Below are positions 37,401-45,790 of a stretch of 61,842 bases of DNA, in pieces. The stretch covers positions 1 through 61,842 of the IMG/VR virus record IMGVR_UViG_3300009466_000202; one strand, written 5' to 3'. A model generated the notes under the pieces. The model did not search any database, was not told the DNA's origin, and saw only the letters and a program-made list of their open reading frames with translations. Numbering within the stretch: the stretch's first letter is position 1; each line of letters begins with the position of its first letter. Both the position numbers and the translations under genes were made by a program. The DNA comes from a virus.

Positions 37401-38503
37401 TATTTAGACTCCATAGCAGTGATGACGTATTTGCCAAACTTTTTATGGAATCTATCAAATGATTTGAGTTTGCTGGGATCGAAAGGTAACTGATAGTTTG
37501 TGAGGGCGATCTTCGCACCCATGACAACCAACTCTGTCTCAAAGTTGTCCATCATATAATCAAAAAACCTATCTGCTAGTGAGTTCCAATCTTTCACTTT
37601 GTTCTCGTGTGCCTGTCTAAGCTCGTAGCATAGACTCACTGTTAAAGAATACATCGCTGATATTTCCTTGCATTTCAGATCTTTGACTTTACCTGATAAT
37701 ATGTCGCTGGGATTAGGAAGTTGGCCGCTGATTTTACGATGATTCATAAACTTCACGGCCAACCCTTCTCCTACTGCGCCTGCAACGAGGTCAGTGAGCG
37801 TACTTTCAGGCAGGTCATCAGTTAGAAGCTCGGATACGAAACTCCAACTTCTCGGAGTCGCAAAACTTCTTGATGCGCCTCGAGGATCAAAATCATATAG
37901 ATCCTGTTTGGCGAATGTTACGTAACCCACGACATCTGCGTGTACTTGGTTGTTCGTGGCCCAAGTCATCCAGTCGTCGTAGTCTACTCTTAGTTCAATG
38001 TGAACAAATCTGTTCGCAAGTGGTGATGGCATCCTGTATGTCACACCCTTGTCTGCGTCCCTGTTACCTGCGGCAACGATCGCGACGCCTTCTGGCAGTT
38101 TATACTGCCCAACTCTCCTGTTCAGGATCAACTGGTAAGCCGCCGCCTGTACTGCCGGTGCCGCCGAATTGATTTCGTCCAAGAACAATATTGCTGTGGA
38201 TTTGGGATCTGTTGGCAATTCCGCCGGTGATGCCCAAACCATATTATTTTCTTTTTGATTGTAATAAGGTATACCTTTGATATCTGTGGGTTCCCACAGC
38301 GGAAGTCTAATATCGATTACTTCTCGGTCCTGTTCATCACCAATTTGTTTTACAATGTCAGATTTACCAATACCCGGAGCACCCCACATCATTATGGGTC
38401 TCTTTAATTGAATACAATGCTGTAATGCTTTCTTTGCCTCGTTTGGAGTAACTGTTCTGTTTTGCGAACCAACTACTGCCTTATCTTTGTCTTTTTTAAC
38501 CAT
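37400..38503 (-). CDS. cobS: CobS-like (MoxR-type) AAA+ ATPase
   Basis: 367 residues. Walker A GAPGIGKS (41-48), Walker B ILFLDEIN (105-112), and an arginine-rich sensor region. Annotated as cobalt chelatase subunit CobS in marine T4-like phages, though a MoxR-like chaperone acting with the VWA protein next door is just as likely. A strong sigma70-type promoter with perfect -35 and -10 boxes lies just upstream (38537-38564). Confidence 0.85.
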   Translation of the reverse strand: MVKKDKDKAVVGSQNRTVTPNEAKKALQHCIQLKRPIMMWGAPGIGKSDIVKQIGDEQDREVIDIRLPLWEPTDIKGIPYYNQKENNMVWASPAELPTDPKSTAILFLDEINSAAPAVQAAAYQLILNRRVGQYKLPEGVAIVAAGNRDADKGVTYRMPSPLANRFVHIELRVDYDDWMTWATNNQVHADVVGYVTFAKQDLYDFDPRGASRSFATPRSWSFVSELLTDDLPESTLTDLVAGAVGEGLAVKFMNHRKISGQLPNPSDILSGKVKDLKCKEISAMYSLTVSLCYELRQAHENKVKDWNSLADRFFDYMMDNFETELVVMGAKIALTNYQLPFDPSKLKSFDRFHKKFGKYVITAMESK

Positions 38504-38536
38504 TTAGTACACTCCTGTTTAAATGTTTATAATATC

Positions 38537-38564
38537 ATTATAGCAGGATTGTGTTGTGTGTCAA
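38537..38564 (-). promoter_or_regulatory. Sigma70-type promoter upstream of cobS-like gene
   Basis: Minus-strand TTGACA (38559-38564), 16-bp spacer, TATAAT (38537-38542). The spacer contains ACAACACAATC, also found at the same place in the promoter at 41636-41663. The ATG is 34 nt downstream of the -10. Confidence 0.8.
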
Positions 38565-38584
38565 CTGGTAATAAGTTGTTGATT

Positions 38585-38980
38585 TTATTGACTTTTTTCC
38601 TCGTCGGCTTTGCTCATTGCCCTTGCAAGACCGTATTTGGTGATATCCCCAGCGAACATCATGAGTTGTAGAGCCATTTTTTCCATGGTCACAATGATCT
38701 GTTTCTTGTCTACAAAATATGGACAATCCACAAATTCATCCAGCCAAAGATAGGTCTGTGGAGTGAATATGATCTTGTCTGGGAATTTAATTGTATAAAT
38801 TTTAATATCTAATTTTTCTATGATTTCTAAACCTTGTTTAGTAAGCCTTAATGATCTTGCCTGATAGCTCTCTCTAACATTCTGCCACCAGGTATAATAA
38901 TTGGTTTTAATGGTTTCGTCGTGAATTGGCAATTCTAGCAACGTCATGAACGTGCGAGTATACGCAGTTTTTGTATCCAT
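38585..38980 (-). CDS. Hypothetical protein
   Basis: 131 residues from the ATG at 38980 (a GTG one codon earlier is also possible). Mostly helical with aromatic residues; C-terminal half carries a KKQIIVTMEKMALQLMM helix. No family recognised; style of conserved marine phage proteins near cobS. Confidence 0.55.
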   Translation of the reverse strand: MDTKTAYTRTFMTLLELPIHDETIKTNYYTWWQNVRESYQARSLRLTKQGLEIIEKLDIKIYTIKFPDKIIFTPQTYLWLDEFVDCPYFVDKKQIIVTMEKMALQLMMFAGDITKYGLARAMSKADEEKSQ

Positions 38981-38989
38981 CACTGTTAG

Positions 38990-39277
38990 TTATCGTTTAT
39001 ATTTGATACCGGTCTTTAAAAGATAAACTTCGAACTTGTCAGTCTTATGCTGTGTGTTTAGTTTTTTTGCCAAGTTCTCCGCGTGTCCGGGATTAGAAAA
39101 ACTTACTTTTTTATATTTTGGTCCAGGATAGTTAGAGACAAAACTTGATGTTTTTAAATTGATAGGTTTACTATCATAAAACACCGCCCATATGCCCTCC
39201 GCGGCAAGAACGTCGTCTTGCTTGTAGGTTTCTTTATTGCTGATAGTTAACAGCACTTGGGGCTTTGGTCTACTCAT
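38990..39277 (-). CDS. Hypothetical protein
   Basis: 95 residues from the ATG at 39277 (MSRPKPQVLL); a longer reading would need a TTG at 39298. Beta-rich with Lys/Gly segments (YPGPKYKKVSFSNPGH). No clear ribosome-binding site. No family recognised. Confidence 0.5.
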   Translation of the reverse strand: MSRPKPQVLLTISNKETYKQDDVLAAEGIWAVFYDSKPINLKTSSFVSNYPGPKYKKVSFSNPGHAENLAKKLNTQHKTDKFEVYLLKTGIKYKR

Positions 39278-39309
39278 TTTAGTAAGTATATTTACCAAAA
39301 GTTATTAAA

Positions 39310-39552
39310 CTATTTTTTGAAAAAGTTTCCGCCGTCCATTTCGATGTTGATCGTTTGTGACTCTTTTGCTGTTTTTAGTGCTTCGATTATCTCTTCCTGC
39401 ACAGAAACCAATCTTGTCATAGTTTGTGATAAACTTTGAGCAAGAGCTTCTGCTTCTCTAATTGGCATACTGATTATTTGCTCATTTTTAGCTCGAGCAG
39501 TTCGGTACTTCGCTATAAAATTTTCAATAGGTTGTGTTTGTATTTTAGACAT
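39310..39552 (-). CDS. Small helical protein
   Basis: 80 residues with a long amphipathic helix (REAEALAQSLSQTMTRLVSV...) compatible with a coiled coil. It starts 3 nt after the stop of the DegT-like gene. No function known. Confidence 0.55.
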   Translation of the reverse strand: MSKIQTQPIENFIAKYRTARAKNEQIISMPIREAEALAQSLSQTMTRLVSVQEEIIEALKTAKESQTINIEMDGGNFFKK

Positions 39553-39555
39553 ATG

Positions 39556-40170
39556 TTAGATACTTATCTGTAATTTTCTACAGTCTGGATAATCTATTTT
39601 TTGTGCTTGACCTGTGAATGTTTTTATTAATTCCAATCCATTGCTACAATCTTCCAAAGTTGGACAATAATGAAAAGCAGGCCCAAAACTTTGTTGTTCC
39701 GCCCATTCTGTAGGACCTGTCAAAGGATAAGTCTGTAGATCTCTACCATCAGCTCTCATTTTGCTTAATTCTTTGTAGGCAGTTTCGTCATCTAATAGTA
39801 TTGCTCCGACTTTTCCCAAACTCATTGGTTTATTAATTCCAAAACTTAAACATTGTACTTGTCCATTTCTGTACATTTTTTTAACAAGTTTTCTAGCAGA
39901 ATCCCAGATGTTGGTACCACCAAAACGATATTCGCCTATCCATTGTTCATCTGTGAGTTCTAACTCTATACCTATTTTTTTTAAACATTGAATGACTGAA
40001 ACATATGTAAATGCTGTAGAAGAACATTTTTTAATGTTATAGTATCTCATACACAGTTCTATGGCGTGAGTACATCCATCGGTCAAAACTACAAAAGGTG
40101 CCCCGGTAAAATCGGCCAATGATTTTTCAAAATCAAATATTGGTTGGTATGTAATTTTTGTTGGCTTCAT
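39556..40170 (-). CDS. Shortened DegT-like aminotransferase-fold protein
   Basis: 204 residues, about 55% of normal family length. FVVLTDGCTHAIE, TAFTYVSV and LSFGINKPMSLGK (candidate PLP lysine, Lys114) follow the DegT order, but the whole C-terminal domain is absent. A shared PLP pocket across a dimer could still work, or the protein has another role. Overlaps the gene upstream by 38 nt. Compare the full-length paralogous enzyme at 32231. Confidence 0.65.
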   Translation of the reverse strand: MKPTKITYQPIFDFEKSLADFTGAPFVVLTDGCTHAIELCMRYYNIKKCSSTAFTYVSVIQCLKKIGIELELTDEQWIGEYRFGGTNIWDSARKLVKKMYRNGQVQCLSFGINKPMSLGKVGAILLDDETAYKELSKMRADGRDLQTYPLTGPTEWAEQQSFGPAFHYCPTLEDCSNGLELIKTFTGQAQKIDYPDCRKLQISI

Positions 40171-40648
40171 TTAATATTTGTTGCATCTCTATTTTTGTTT
40201 TGATAGGACCTTTGTAAGAATATCTTTGTAATGTAATTAGTTTTGGACAGTAGGCCTTCCTCCAACCTTTTGGAAACTGTATAATATAATAACCAGCACA
40301 AAATTGACTTTTACTTTTTGGTGCTTTTGTATATACAGGAAGTTTTTTTTGCACATCGTAAACAGGATTATACGGTTCTTGATTAACAGAATATCCATGC
40401 ACCTCCCATTCTATTTTTTCCTCGTTGTCATTTATGGTTTCGTCGACTGTGTTTTTTAAATCATTTTCAAATATTTTAGAACCAAATCTATCATATAAAC
40501 TTTTTTCTGTAGGAAATTCCTCTCTTTTATCTCTTTTGCTTAAAAAAATCCATCCGTTATTATCTTGTTTTTGTAATGTACCTAATTTTTCTCCGTTTTC
40601 CTCCATGATCCAGAAACGGTCTTTTACAAGTGTTTTTGCATTTATCAT
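40133..40648 (-). CDS. Hypothetical protein
   Basis: 171 residues. An N-terminal DRFWIMEENGEKLG stretch and a basic C-terminal half (KAPKSKSQFCAGYYIIQFPKG is split by loops). Overlaps RNase H by 4 nt, suggesting coupled translation. No family recognised. Confidence 0.55.
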   Translation of the reverse strand: MINAKTLVKDRFWIMEENGEKLGTLQKQDNNGWIFLSKRDKREEFPTEKSLYDRFGSKIFENDLKNTVDETINDNEEKIEWEVHGYSVNQEPYNPVYDVQKKLPVYTKAPKSKSQFCAGYYIIQFPKGWRKAYCPKLITLQRYSYKGPIKTKIEMQQILNEANKNYIPTNI

Positions 40649-41628
40649 ATTAATCTCGCATTAAATGGTTCAACATATAATTGTGCTTGATCGGTTATTT
40701 TTACCAAATCATATTTGGCACAAAATTTCATAAAACGTATGCCCACTTGGCTAATTTGTTTGCCTTCGGCTTTGGCTTGATCAATAGTATGATCTAATTC
40801 TTGTATTATAACTTCTGGTTGTGCGTGTAAATCAACTAGTTGCATATTTCTTGTGTAATCTTCTAGGACTCTATGTTCTTGTCCATCTGCGTCCACCCAT
40901 TTACTTAACATTAAATTATTCCATGCGTATCCACGAGAATCCTTGTCTGCAAATGCTTCTGTTAACCCAACTTTATTCTTAGTTCCTTTTGTTCTAACAC
41001 CCGGATATGCCGAAAAGATGTTATCCGAAGGATCACCCCTCATGGCTTTTTGGAACAGCATCCATTCCGGAGGATCTAATCGTTTTGGTTCTTTTGTTTT
41101 ATTATCTATTACGGGTTTTCCTTTCTTGTCAAAAATTCCCTTTATTGTCATTGTTTCTTCTGTTACTCCGTTATATTGAGATACTCTTTCATTCACTAAT
41201 TGATTTAAATCTTTATCTGTACTGATGATCACACATTTTTGATCTGGGTGTCTGTCGATCCAACGAGCAATTAAATCGTCTGCCTCTACTCTAGAATTTT
41301 GTAGCACAGTGGCATTGGTTTTGGTTTTAACGAATTCACAAAAATCATCATAGCACTCCCAGAACAATTTGTTTTCTTCCTGTTCCGCAGTTGTCATTGC
41401 ATCTACTGTTTCTTTTCTATTGGCCTTATAACGAGGATAATAGTCCTTGCGCCAACTCCTGCCTTCTAAACAGAACACAAGATGAGAACCATCAAAATCT
41501 GCCCAGGCTTTCTTAATAGAGTTTAAAGTGATATGCATAGCAAGTCCGATCTTCTCAGATGTATCTCCTCGAAAAACGTGCCTTGCTCTAAAAAAAGTAT
41601 TTGCAGTATCAACTAGTATATGAGTCAT
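40645..41628 (-). CDS. rnh: RNase H, T4-type 5'-3' exonuclease (FEN1 family)
   Basis: 327 residues. HILVDTANTFFRAR supplies the first catalytic Asp (Asp7), then EGRSWRKDYYPRYKANR (arch/DNA contact), ARWIDRH, EADDLIARW, STDKDLNQL and GDPSDNIF in the order of the family. It removes RNA primers from Okazaki fragments and has 5' exonuclease activity. A strong promoter lies immediately upstream. Confidence 0.9.
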   Translation of the reverse strand: MTHILVDTANTFFRARHVFRGDTSEKIGLAMHITLNSIKKAWADFDGSHLVFCLEGRSWRKDYYPRYKANRKETVDAMTTAEQEENKLFWECYDDFCEFVKTKTNATVLQNSRVEADDLIARWIDRHPDQKCVIISTDKDLNQLVNERVSQYNGVTEETMTIKGIFDKKGKPVIDNKTKEPKRLDPPEWMLFQKAMRGDPSDNIFSAYPGVRTKGTKNKVGLTEAFADKDSRGYAWNNLMLSKWVDADGQEHRVLEDYTRNMQLVDLHAQPEVIIQELDHTIDQAKAEGKQISQVGIRFMKFCAKYDLVKITDQAQLYVEPFNARLI

Positions 41629-41635
41629 ACTGTAT

Positions 41636-41663
41636 ATTATAACAGATTGTGTTGTAAAGTCAA
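41636..41663 (-). promoter_or_regulatory. Sigma70-type promoter upstream of rnh
   Basis: Minus-strand TTGACT (41658-41663), 16-bp spacer, TATAAT (41636-41641), with the ATG only 8 nt after the -10, so the transcript may be nearly leaderless. Shares the spacer string ACAACACAATC with the cobS promoter. Confidence 0.8.
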
Positions 41664-41981
41664 TTAAGAAACTTCGGTTTTGCCGTCGTTTCTTCTGTTA
41701 ACTTGAACATAACCACCAGTAACATCTCCTAACCCTTGTTCATTACCGATAGTACGGCACAACGATTGGAACCAACGATCCACAATCTCTTCATGGGATT
41801 CTCCTGTGTATCCATTCTGAGTCAGCATATTGACAAACTCATCATTCCAATCTAACTCAAAGAATCCATTCCTTGGATTGTCTGGATTGACGTTGACATT
41901 GAGAACTTTAACCATGGGCTCTTCGCTCTTGTTTTTTTTCTTCTCAGTTTTCTTTGTGGTTTTTTTAACTTTCATATTCAT
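41664..41981 (-). CDS. Hypothetical protein with basic N-terminus
   Basis: 105 residues. The first ~20 residues are Lys-rich, then a beta-strand-like domain (FFELDWNDEFVNML) and a C-terminal TGGYVQVNRR. A second in-frame ATG lies two codons inside. No family recognised; gap of ~30 nt to QueE upstream. Confidence 0.55.
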   Translation of the reverse strand: MNMKVKKTTKKTEKKKNKSEEPMVKVLNVNVNPDNPRNGFFELDWNDEFVNMLTQNGYTGESHEEIVDRWFQSLCRTIGNEQGLGDVTGGYVQVNRRNDGKTEVS

Positions 41982-42011
41982 AGTATATATTCTTTTTGTT
42001 TGTTAGTCAAA

Positions 42012-42908
42012 TCAAGTTCCAATTAAATTACCAAACAAGTGAACGTGTACCCTTGCCGCCACATTATAGCCTCTCTGGAACGCTCTTCTCGCCACTTCTC
42101 CTGCTGTGGCCGCCTGTTCTTCCTCTCGGGCACCCACTGGCATTATCCACACGGGGTAGTGTACACCCGCATCTCGGAACAGTTTCAGAACCTCTTCCAT
42201 CTCCTGCCATTGCTCGTCTCGGTCGCCCAGTACAAATTTTAGTTGTCCATTGGGACTGTGTGCCACATAATCCGCCACCACCTCTGGTCGTATCGCTTTC
42301 TCTCGCTTCTCGCCCGACACCATCCACAGTTTGGGAGATACAGAAAAGAATATCTCCGTGCTGATGGGGGATGATATCAGATCTGCGAACTCTGCCGTCA
42401 GCGCCTGCGTTCCATTGGTCTCGAATGTGATGGAAGCGGGAAGATTGTCTCTCTTCTCCAACTCTCGATACACACCAACGAAGGCCTGTTGTGATTGGGG
42501 CATTAGGGGCTCACCACCTGTGATACATAGATGTTGGTGCTGTCCTGACACAGGATGTAGGAACAGACCTTGGGGATTTGAATCGTTCTTCAATATGTCG
42601 ATGACCCGGTCCGCTAACTCTGAGGGAGTGGCCTGACCCATCAGATGCTTGTATTTCTTGGCCCAGGTATAGGAGGAGTCACAGCCCTTGTTCCACACTG
42701 GCAAGTCTTCCACCCGTTTCACCGTGCTGACATCAAATGTGTCGTAGGGCAATTCGTATGTGCTGGGATCTGTGGGATTGATCTGCCCAAATCCATCACA
42801 TTGTAGATTACACAAGAAGAAACGTATCCAGGCAGTGGGCACACCTGTGTAGTGTCCTTCTCCCTGTATGGAATAAAATATTTCTGAATAGTAATATTTT
42901 TTCTCCAT
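42012..42908 (-). CDS. queE: QueE-like 7-carboxy-7-deazaguanine synthase (radical SAM)
   Basis: 298 residues. The start FYSIQGEGHYTGVPTAWIRF is the QueE substrate-loop signature, CNLQC gives Cys33 and Cys37, and GITGGEP-like TGGEPLMPQ follows. The third cluster cysteine is probably Cys76 in NKGCDSSY, much further away than in standard CxxxCxxC enzymes. QueE makes 7-carboxy-7-deazaguanine from 6-carboxy-tetrahydropterin in queuosine and deazaguanine pathways. It is GC-rich (about 55% in one sampled line) compared with its neighbours. Cupin gene next to it overlaps by one base. Confidence 0.85.
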   Translation of the reverse strand: MEKKYYYSEIFYSIQGEGHYTGVPTAWIRFFLCNLQCDGFGQINPTDPSTYELPYDTFDVSTVKRVEDLPVWNKGCDSSYTWAKKYKHLMGQATPSELADRVIDILKNDSNPQGLFLHPVSGQHQHLCITGGEPLMPQSQQAFVGVYRELEKRDNLPASITFETNGTQALTAEFADLISSPISTEIFFSVSPKLWMVSGEKREKAIRPEVVADYVAHSPNGQLKFVLGDRDEQWQEMEEVLKLFRDAGVHYPVWIMPVGAREEEQAATAGEVARRAFQRGYNVAARVHVHLFGNLIGT

Positions 42909-43291
42909 TATTTTTTCTTTTTAGTATCTAACCTAACTATGTTATCGTCTTTAAGATGTCCTACAGATTCTCTTATGATGTCGTCATGATTGAATTCTGC
43001 CCAGTACAATTCAAATGCCTGTCCATCTTCCAGTCCTTCAAAACTATGATACAATCCGGGTTTTACTCGAGTAAAATCACCTGGCTCCAATATAGTCTCG
43101 TCAACTAACTCATAATCTTTTTGCCATACTTTGATCTTCATTTTTCCCGAAATCACATAAAAGCCGTTCCATTTGTATGCGTGATAGTGTTTACTACACA
43201 CCCCGCCCTTTACATAATCTATCTTGTGAAACTCAAGTACACCATTGGCGTGTATCAGTTCTGTTTGTCCCCAAATTTTTCCTGCCTTCAT
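42908..43291 (-). CDS. Cupin-domain protein 2
   Basis: 127 residues. SKHYHAYKWNGFYVISGK is cupin motif 1 (metal-ligand His) and EPGDFTRVKPGLYHSFEG motif 2, followed by a basic Lys-rich tail (DTKKKK). It starts one base before QueE ends up in frame, so the two are coupled. It might be a mannose-6-phosphate-isomerase-type domain; the substrate is unknown. Confidence 0.75.
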   Translation of the reverse strand: MKAGKIWGQTELIHANGVLEFHKIDYVKGGVCSKHYHAYKWNGFYVISGKMKIKVWQKDYELVDETILEPGDFTRVKPGLYHSFEGLEDGQAFELYWAEFNHDDIIRESVGHLKDDNIVRLDTKKKK

Positions 43292-43327
43292 GCTCTTATA
43301 CTAACATCCTTTTTCTAGATTGTAAAG

Positions 43328-43795
43328 TTATTTGTCCCATTCTTCCCATGGAAATACTACCCATTGTGGATTTAATGACTTATCTATTTCGTAACCCCAG
43401 TAATCGACTTGGAAGGGAGATGGTTTATTGTTTATTACAGCCGCATATCTAACATTTGAATTGTTCACACAATTATGCCTAATATATTCAAAAGTAGCAC
43501 CAGTATCATTAATATCGTCAATGATTAATATCTTTTCGTTTTTATCTATTGCACGATACAAAGCATTCAAATCAGTTTTATCTGCATGATCTCTTAATCT
43601 TACATCAACCGGTATATGTCTTTTACCTATTCTATGGGATAGATATACTCCGGGAATCACCCCTCCTCTGTTAACACCCATGATGACATCTGGCATCCAA
43701 TTAGAGTGTACCAAATTATCTTCAATCAGAATCAAAGAATTACGCATTTGAATGGTTGTAAAGTATAATTTATTTTTCAGTTTCGTATCTATCAT
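43328..43795 (-). CDS. Purine phosphoribosyltransferase-like protein
   Basis: 155 residues. ILIIDDINDTGATFEY (91-99 core) is the type I phosphoribosyltransferase PRPP-binding motif; VNRGGVIPG is the N-terminal loop. The family includes guanine, hypoxanthine and xanthine enzymes, which use PRPP to convert a free base to its nucleotide. It overlaps GMP reductase by 26 nt, suggesting they act in one salvage step. Confidence 0.8.
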   Translation of the reverse strand: MIDTKLKNKLYFTTIQMRNSLILIEDNLVHSNWMPDVIMGVNRGGVIPGVYLSHRIGKRHIPVDVRLRDHADKTDLNALYRAIDKNEKILIIDDINDTGATFEYIRHNCVNNSNVRYAAVINNKPSPFQVDYWGYEIDKSLNPQWVVFPWEEWDK

Positions 43796-44825
43796 AAACT
43801 CGGTTAATTACATTGTTCACTCTCACAAAATGAGCACATTTGGGCATATCTTTGATCCTTCTTGCTCCGATGTAAGTGCAGGTACTTCTCACTCCTCCTA
43901 GTATCTGCTCAACAGTATCTCGAACAGGACCTCTATCATCTAACACAACGGTCTTACCTTCTGTGCCTCTGTATCCATCTTTTCTCGCACCGTGTGCATT
44001 AAAAGCGGATTCTGAACTCATACCATAAAAATATCTCTTGCCATCTCTCAATTCTGTTTCACCTTCTGCGTGTCCTGCCAGCATTCCACCCAGCATCACA
44101 AAATGAGCACCAGCGGCAAGTGCTTTGGCAACGTCTCCAGATTGTGTGCATCCGCCATCTGCCATTATGTGTCCACCCACGCCATTGGCGGCATCGGCAC
44201 ATTCTATTATGGCTGAAAATTGTGGCACACCTACACCTGTTTGTGTTCTTGTGGTACAAACAGATCCCGGTCCTATGCCCACTTTGACAATGTCGGCACC
44301 GTTGATTATCAACTCTTCTGTCATCTCGGGTGACACCACATTACCCGCTATAATAACTTTGTCTGGATATTCGGTTCTTATTCTATGTAGAAAATCTACA
44401 AATTGTTCGTGATATGCATTAGCGACATCTATGGTTATAGCTGGTACATCTGGAAATAGTTCCATAACTTGTTTCAGTGTTTGATAATCCAAAGATTTCT
44501 CGTCCCATATAGCACCAGTACCTGTACAAGCAGAAACATATTTAAATTTAATGCCCGAACCTGCGGCCTGTTTCCAATCTTCTATTGTGTAGTGTTTTCT
44601 CAACACTGTGAGCATTTTATATTCCTGTAAAACTCTAGCCATGGAGAAAGTACCCACGCCATCCATATTGGATGCCACTATTGGTACGTAGGTTAATTTC
44701 TTTCTAGAATTAATAAAATTAAATTCTCTGTCAATGTCTACATCTCGTCTCGATGACAGTGTGCTTCTTTTAGGTTTTAGTAATACGTCAGAATAATCCA
44801 GATGTACATTATAATCAATTCTCAC
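43770..44825 (-). CDS. guaC: GMP reductase
   Basis: 351 residues. I start it at GTG 44825, which has a strong AAAGGAGG site 8 nt upstream and overlaps the previous gene. GPGSVCTTRTQTGVG holds the catalytic Cys190 and the IMPDH/GMPR loop; YGMSSESAF and EGKTV are characteristic of GuaC rather than IMP dehydrogenase. It reduces GMP to IMP with NADPH. Phage-encoded GuaC is uncommon; here it sits beside a phosphoribosyltransferase and the deazaguanine genes. Confidence 0.92.
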   Translation of the reverse strand: MRIDYNVHLDYSDVLLKPKRSTLSSRRDVDIDREFNFINSRKKLTYVPIVASNMDGVGTFSMARVLQEYKMLTVLRKHYTIEDWKQAAGSGIKFKYVSACTGTGAIWDEKSLDYQTLKQVMELFPDVPAITIDVANAYHEQFVDFLHRIRTEYPDKVIIAGNVVSPEMTEELIINGADIVKVGIGPGSVCTTRTQTGVGVPQFSAIIECADAANGVGGHIMADGGCTQSGDVAKALAAGAHFVMLGGMLAGHAEGETELRDGKRYFYGMSSESAFNAHGARKDGYRGTEGKTVVLDDRGPVRDTVEQILGGVRSTCTYIGARRIKDMPKCAHFVRVNNVINRVYDRYETEK

Positions 44826-45084
44826 TTTCTGCCTCCTTTGCTCGGCACATTTTTAGTACCACTCGATAGTGATCCCAGGCCTGTTGTAGTGCAGGATATT
44901 TCTTTTTTAATTCTGTATATTCTTGTATGGCAAACATATCTGGGGTAGCGTGGTCGAATGGACCCACTGTGAACATTTCCGAGTGTGTGGCAGTATAGGT
45001 AGGCCATTCGTTGTCCAAACTCCATACGTCTGGATCATAATTGTTAGTTAGGGATTCAGTCGCCCAATCTTTGTTCTTACCCAT
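44815..45084 (-). CDS. Hypothetical protein
   Basis: 89 residues, acidic and Trp/Tyr-rich N-terminal half, helical C-terminal half (LQQAWDHYRVVLKM). Overlaps GMP reductase and FolE by 11 and 8 nt. No family recognised. Confidence 0.55.
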   Translation of the reverse strand: MGKNKDWATESLTNNYDPDVWSLDNEWPTYTATHSEMFTVGPFDHATPDMFAIQEYTELKKKYPALQQAWDHYRVVLKMCRAKEAESEN

Positions 45085-45790
45085 GGCCTTTCATACTCAT
45101 ACAAATTTTATAAAACTCGTCTCTGGTTGCAGGATCTTCTTTGAAAGCACCTAGCATAATTGCTGTGGTCATGTCTGATTCGTGTTCTTTGACCCCTCTG
45201 TGTGTCATACAGTGATGTTCTGCTTTGACTACCACTGCTATGTTTGTGGTCTTTGCATATTCTTGCAGTGCTTCGGCAATCTGTGTAGTCATCTCTTCTT
45301 GAATCTGAGGACGTTCTGCGATATGATGCACGATCCTATTGAATTTACTCAATCCAATTACTTCACCGTTTGGAATGATACCCACCCAGGCATTACCCAC
45401 AATGTTTTGGAAGTGGTGAGCACAGGTTGAACGAACAGATATCGGACCTGACGTGTACATACTCTTGTAACCCATGTTTGGGAAACTGGTCACTTTGGGC
45501 ATTGGTGCGTATCTACCACCAAATGTTTCTTTGAGCCACATCTTGGCTACCCTTCTTGCTGTTTCTTGAGTATTATGATCGTTCTCTGTGTCAATTACAA
45601 GGCTATCCAGAAGTGATTGAACTTTGTTTTCCACTTCAATTTGAAGTTTATCTAGTTCACCTTCCTTGATATGTTTTGATATATTATCGTTCGCATGATA
45701 TCGATCGCCGGAATCTTTAATTCTTTTTTTTAAAATTTCTGATATCGATTCTGTTGGTAGCCAACTATCTTTTAGTAGATTTTCTTCCAT
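45077..45790 (-). CDS. folE: GTP cyclohydrolase I
   Basis: 237 residues. STCAHHF (Cys123, His125, His126) and EHHCMTHRGV (Cys194) are the zinc ligands and the RGV motif of GTP cyclohydrolase I; NGEVIGLSKFNRIV is the family core. It converts GTP to dihydroneopterin triphosphate, the first step to folate and to 7-deazaguanines. An N-terminal extension of ~60 residues precedes the core. Its start abuts the epimerase stop (45790). Confidence 0.93.
   Translation of the reverse strand: MEENLLKDSWLPTESISEILKKRIKDSGDRYHANDNISKHIKEGELDKLQIEVENKVQSLLDSLVIDTENDHNTQETARRVAKMWLKETFGGRYAPMPKVTSFPNMGYKSMYTSGPISVRSTCAHHFQNIVGNAWVGIIPNGEVIGLSKFNRIVHHIAERPQIQEEMTTQIAEALQEYAKTTNIAVVVKAEHHCMTHRGVKEHESDMTTAIMLGAFKEDPATRDEFYKICMSMKGHG

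Noticed and set aside
41996-42364. Open frames on the plus strand and in another minus frame over the QueE gene
   Set aside because: They are shadows of a GC-rich gene with clear QueE motifs; none has a ribosome-binding site or a recognisable domain.
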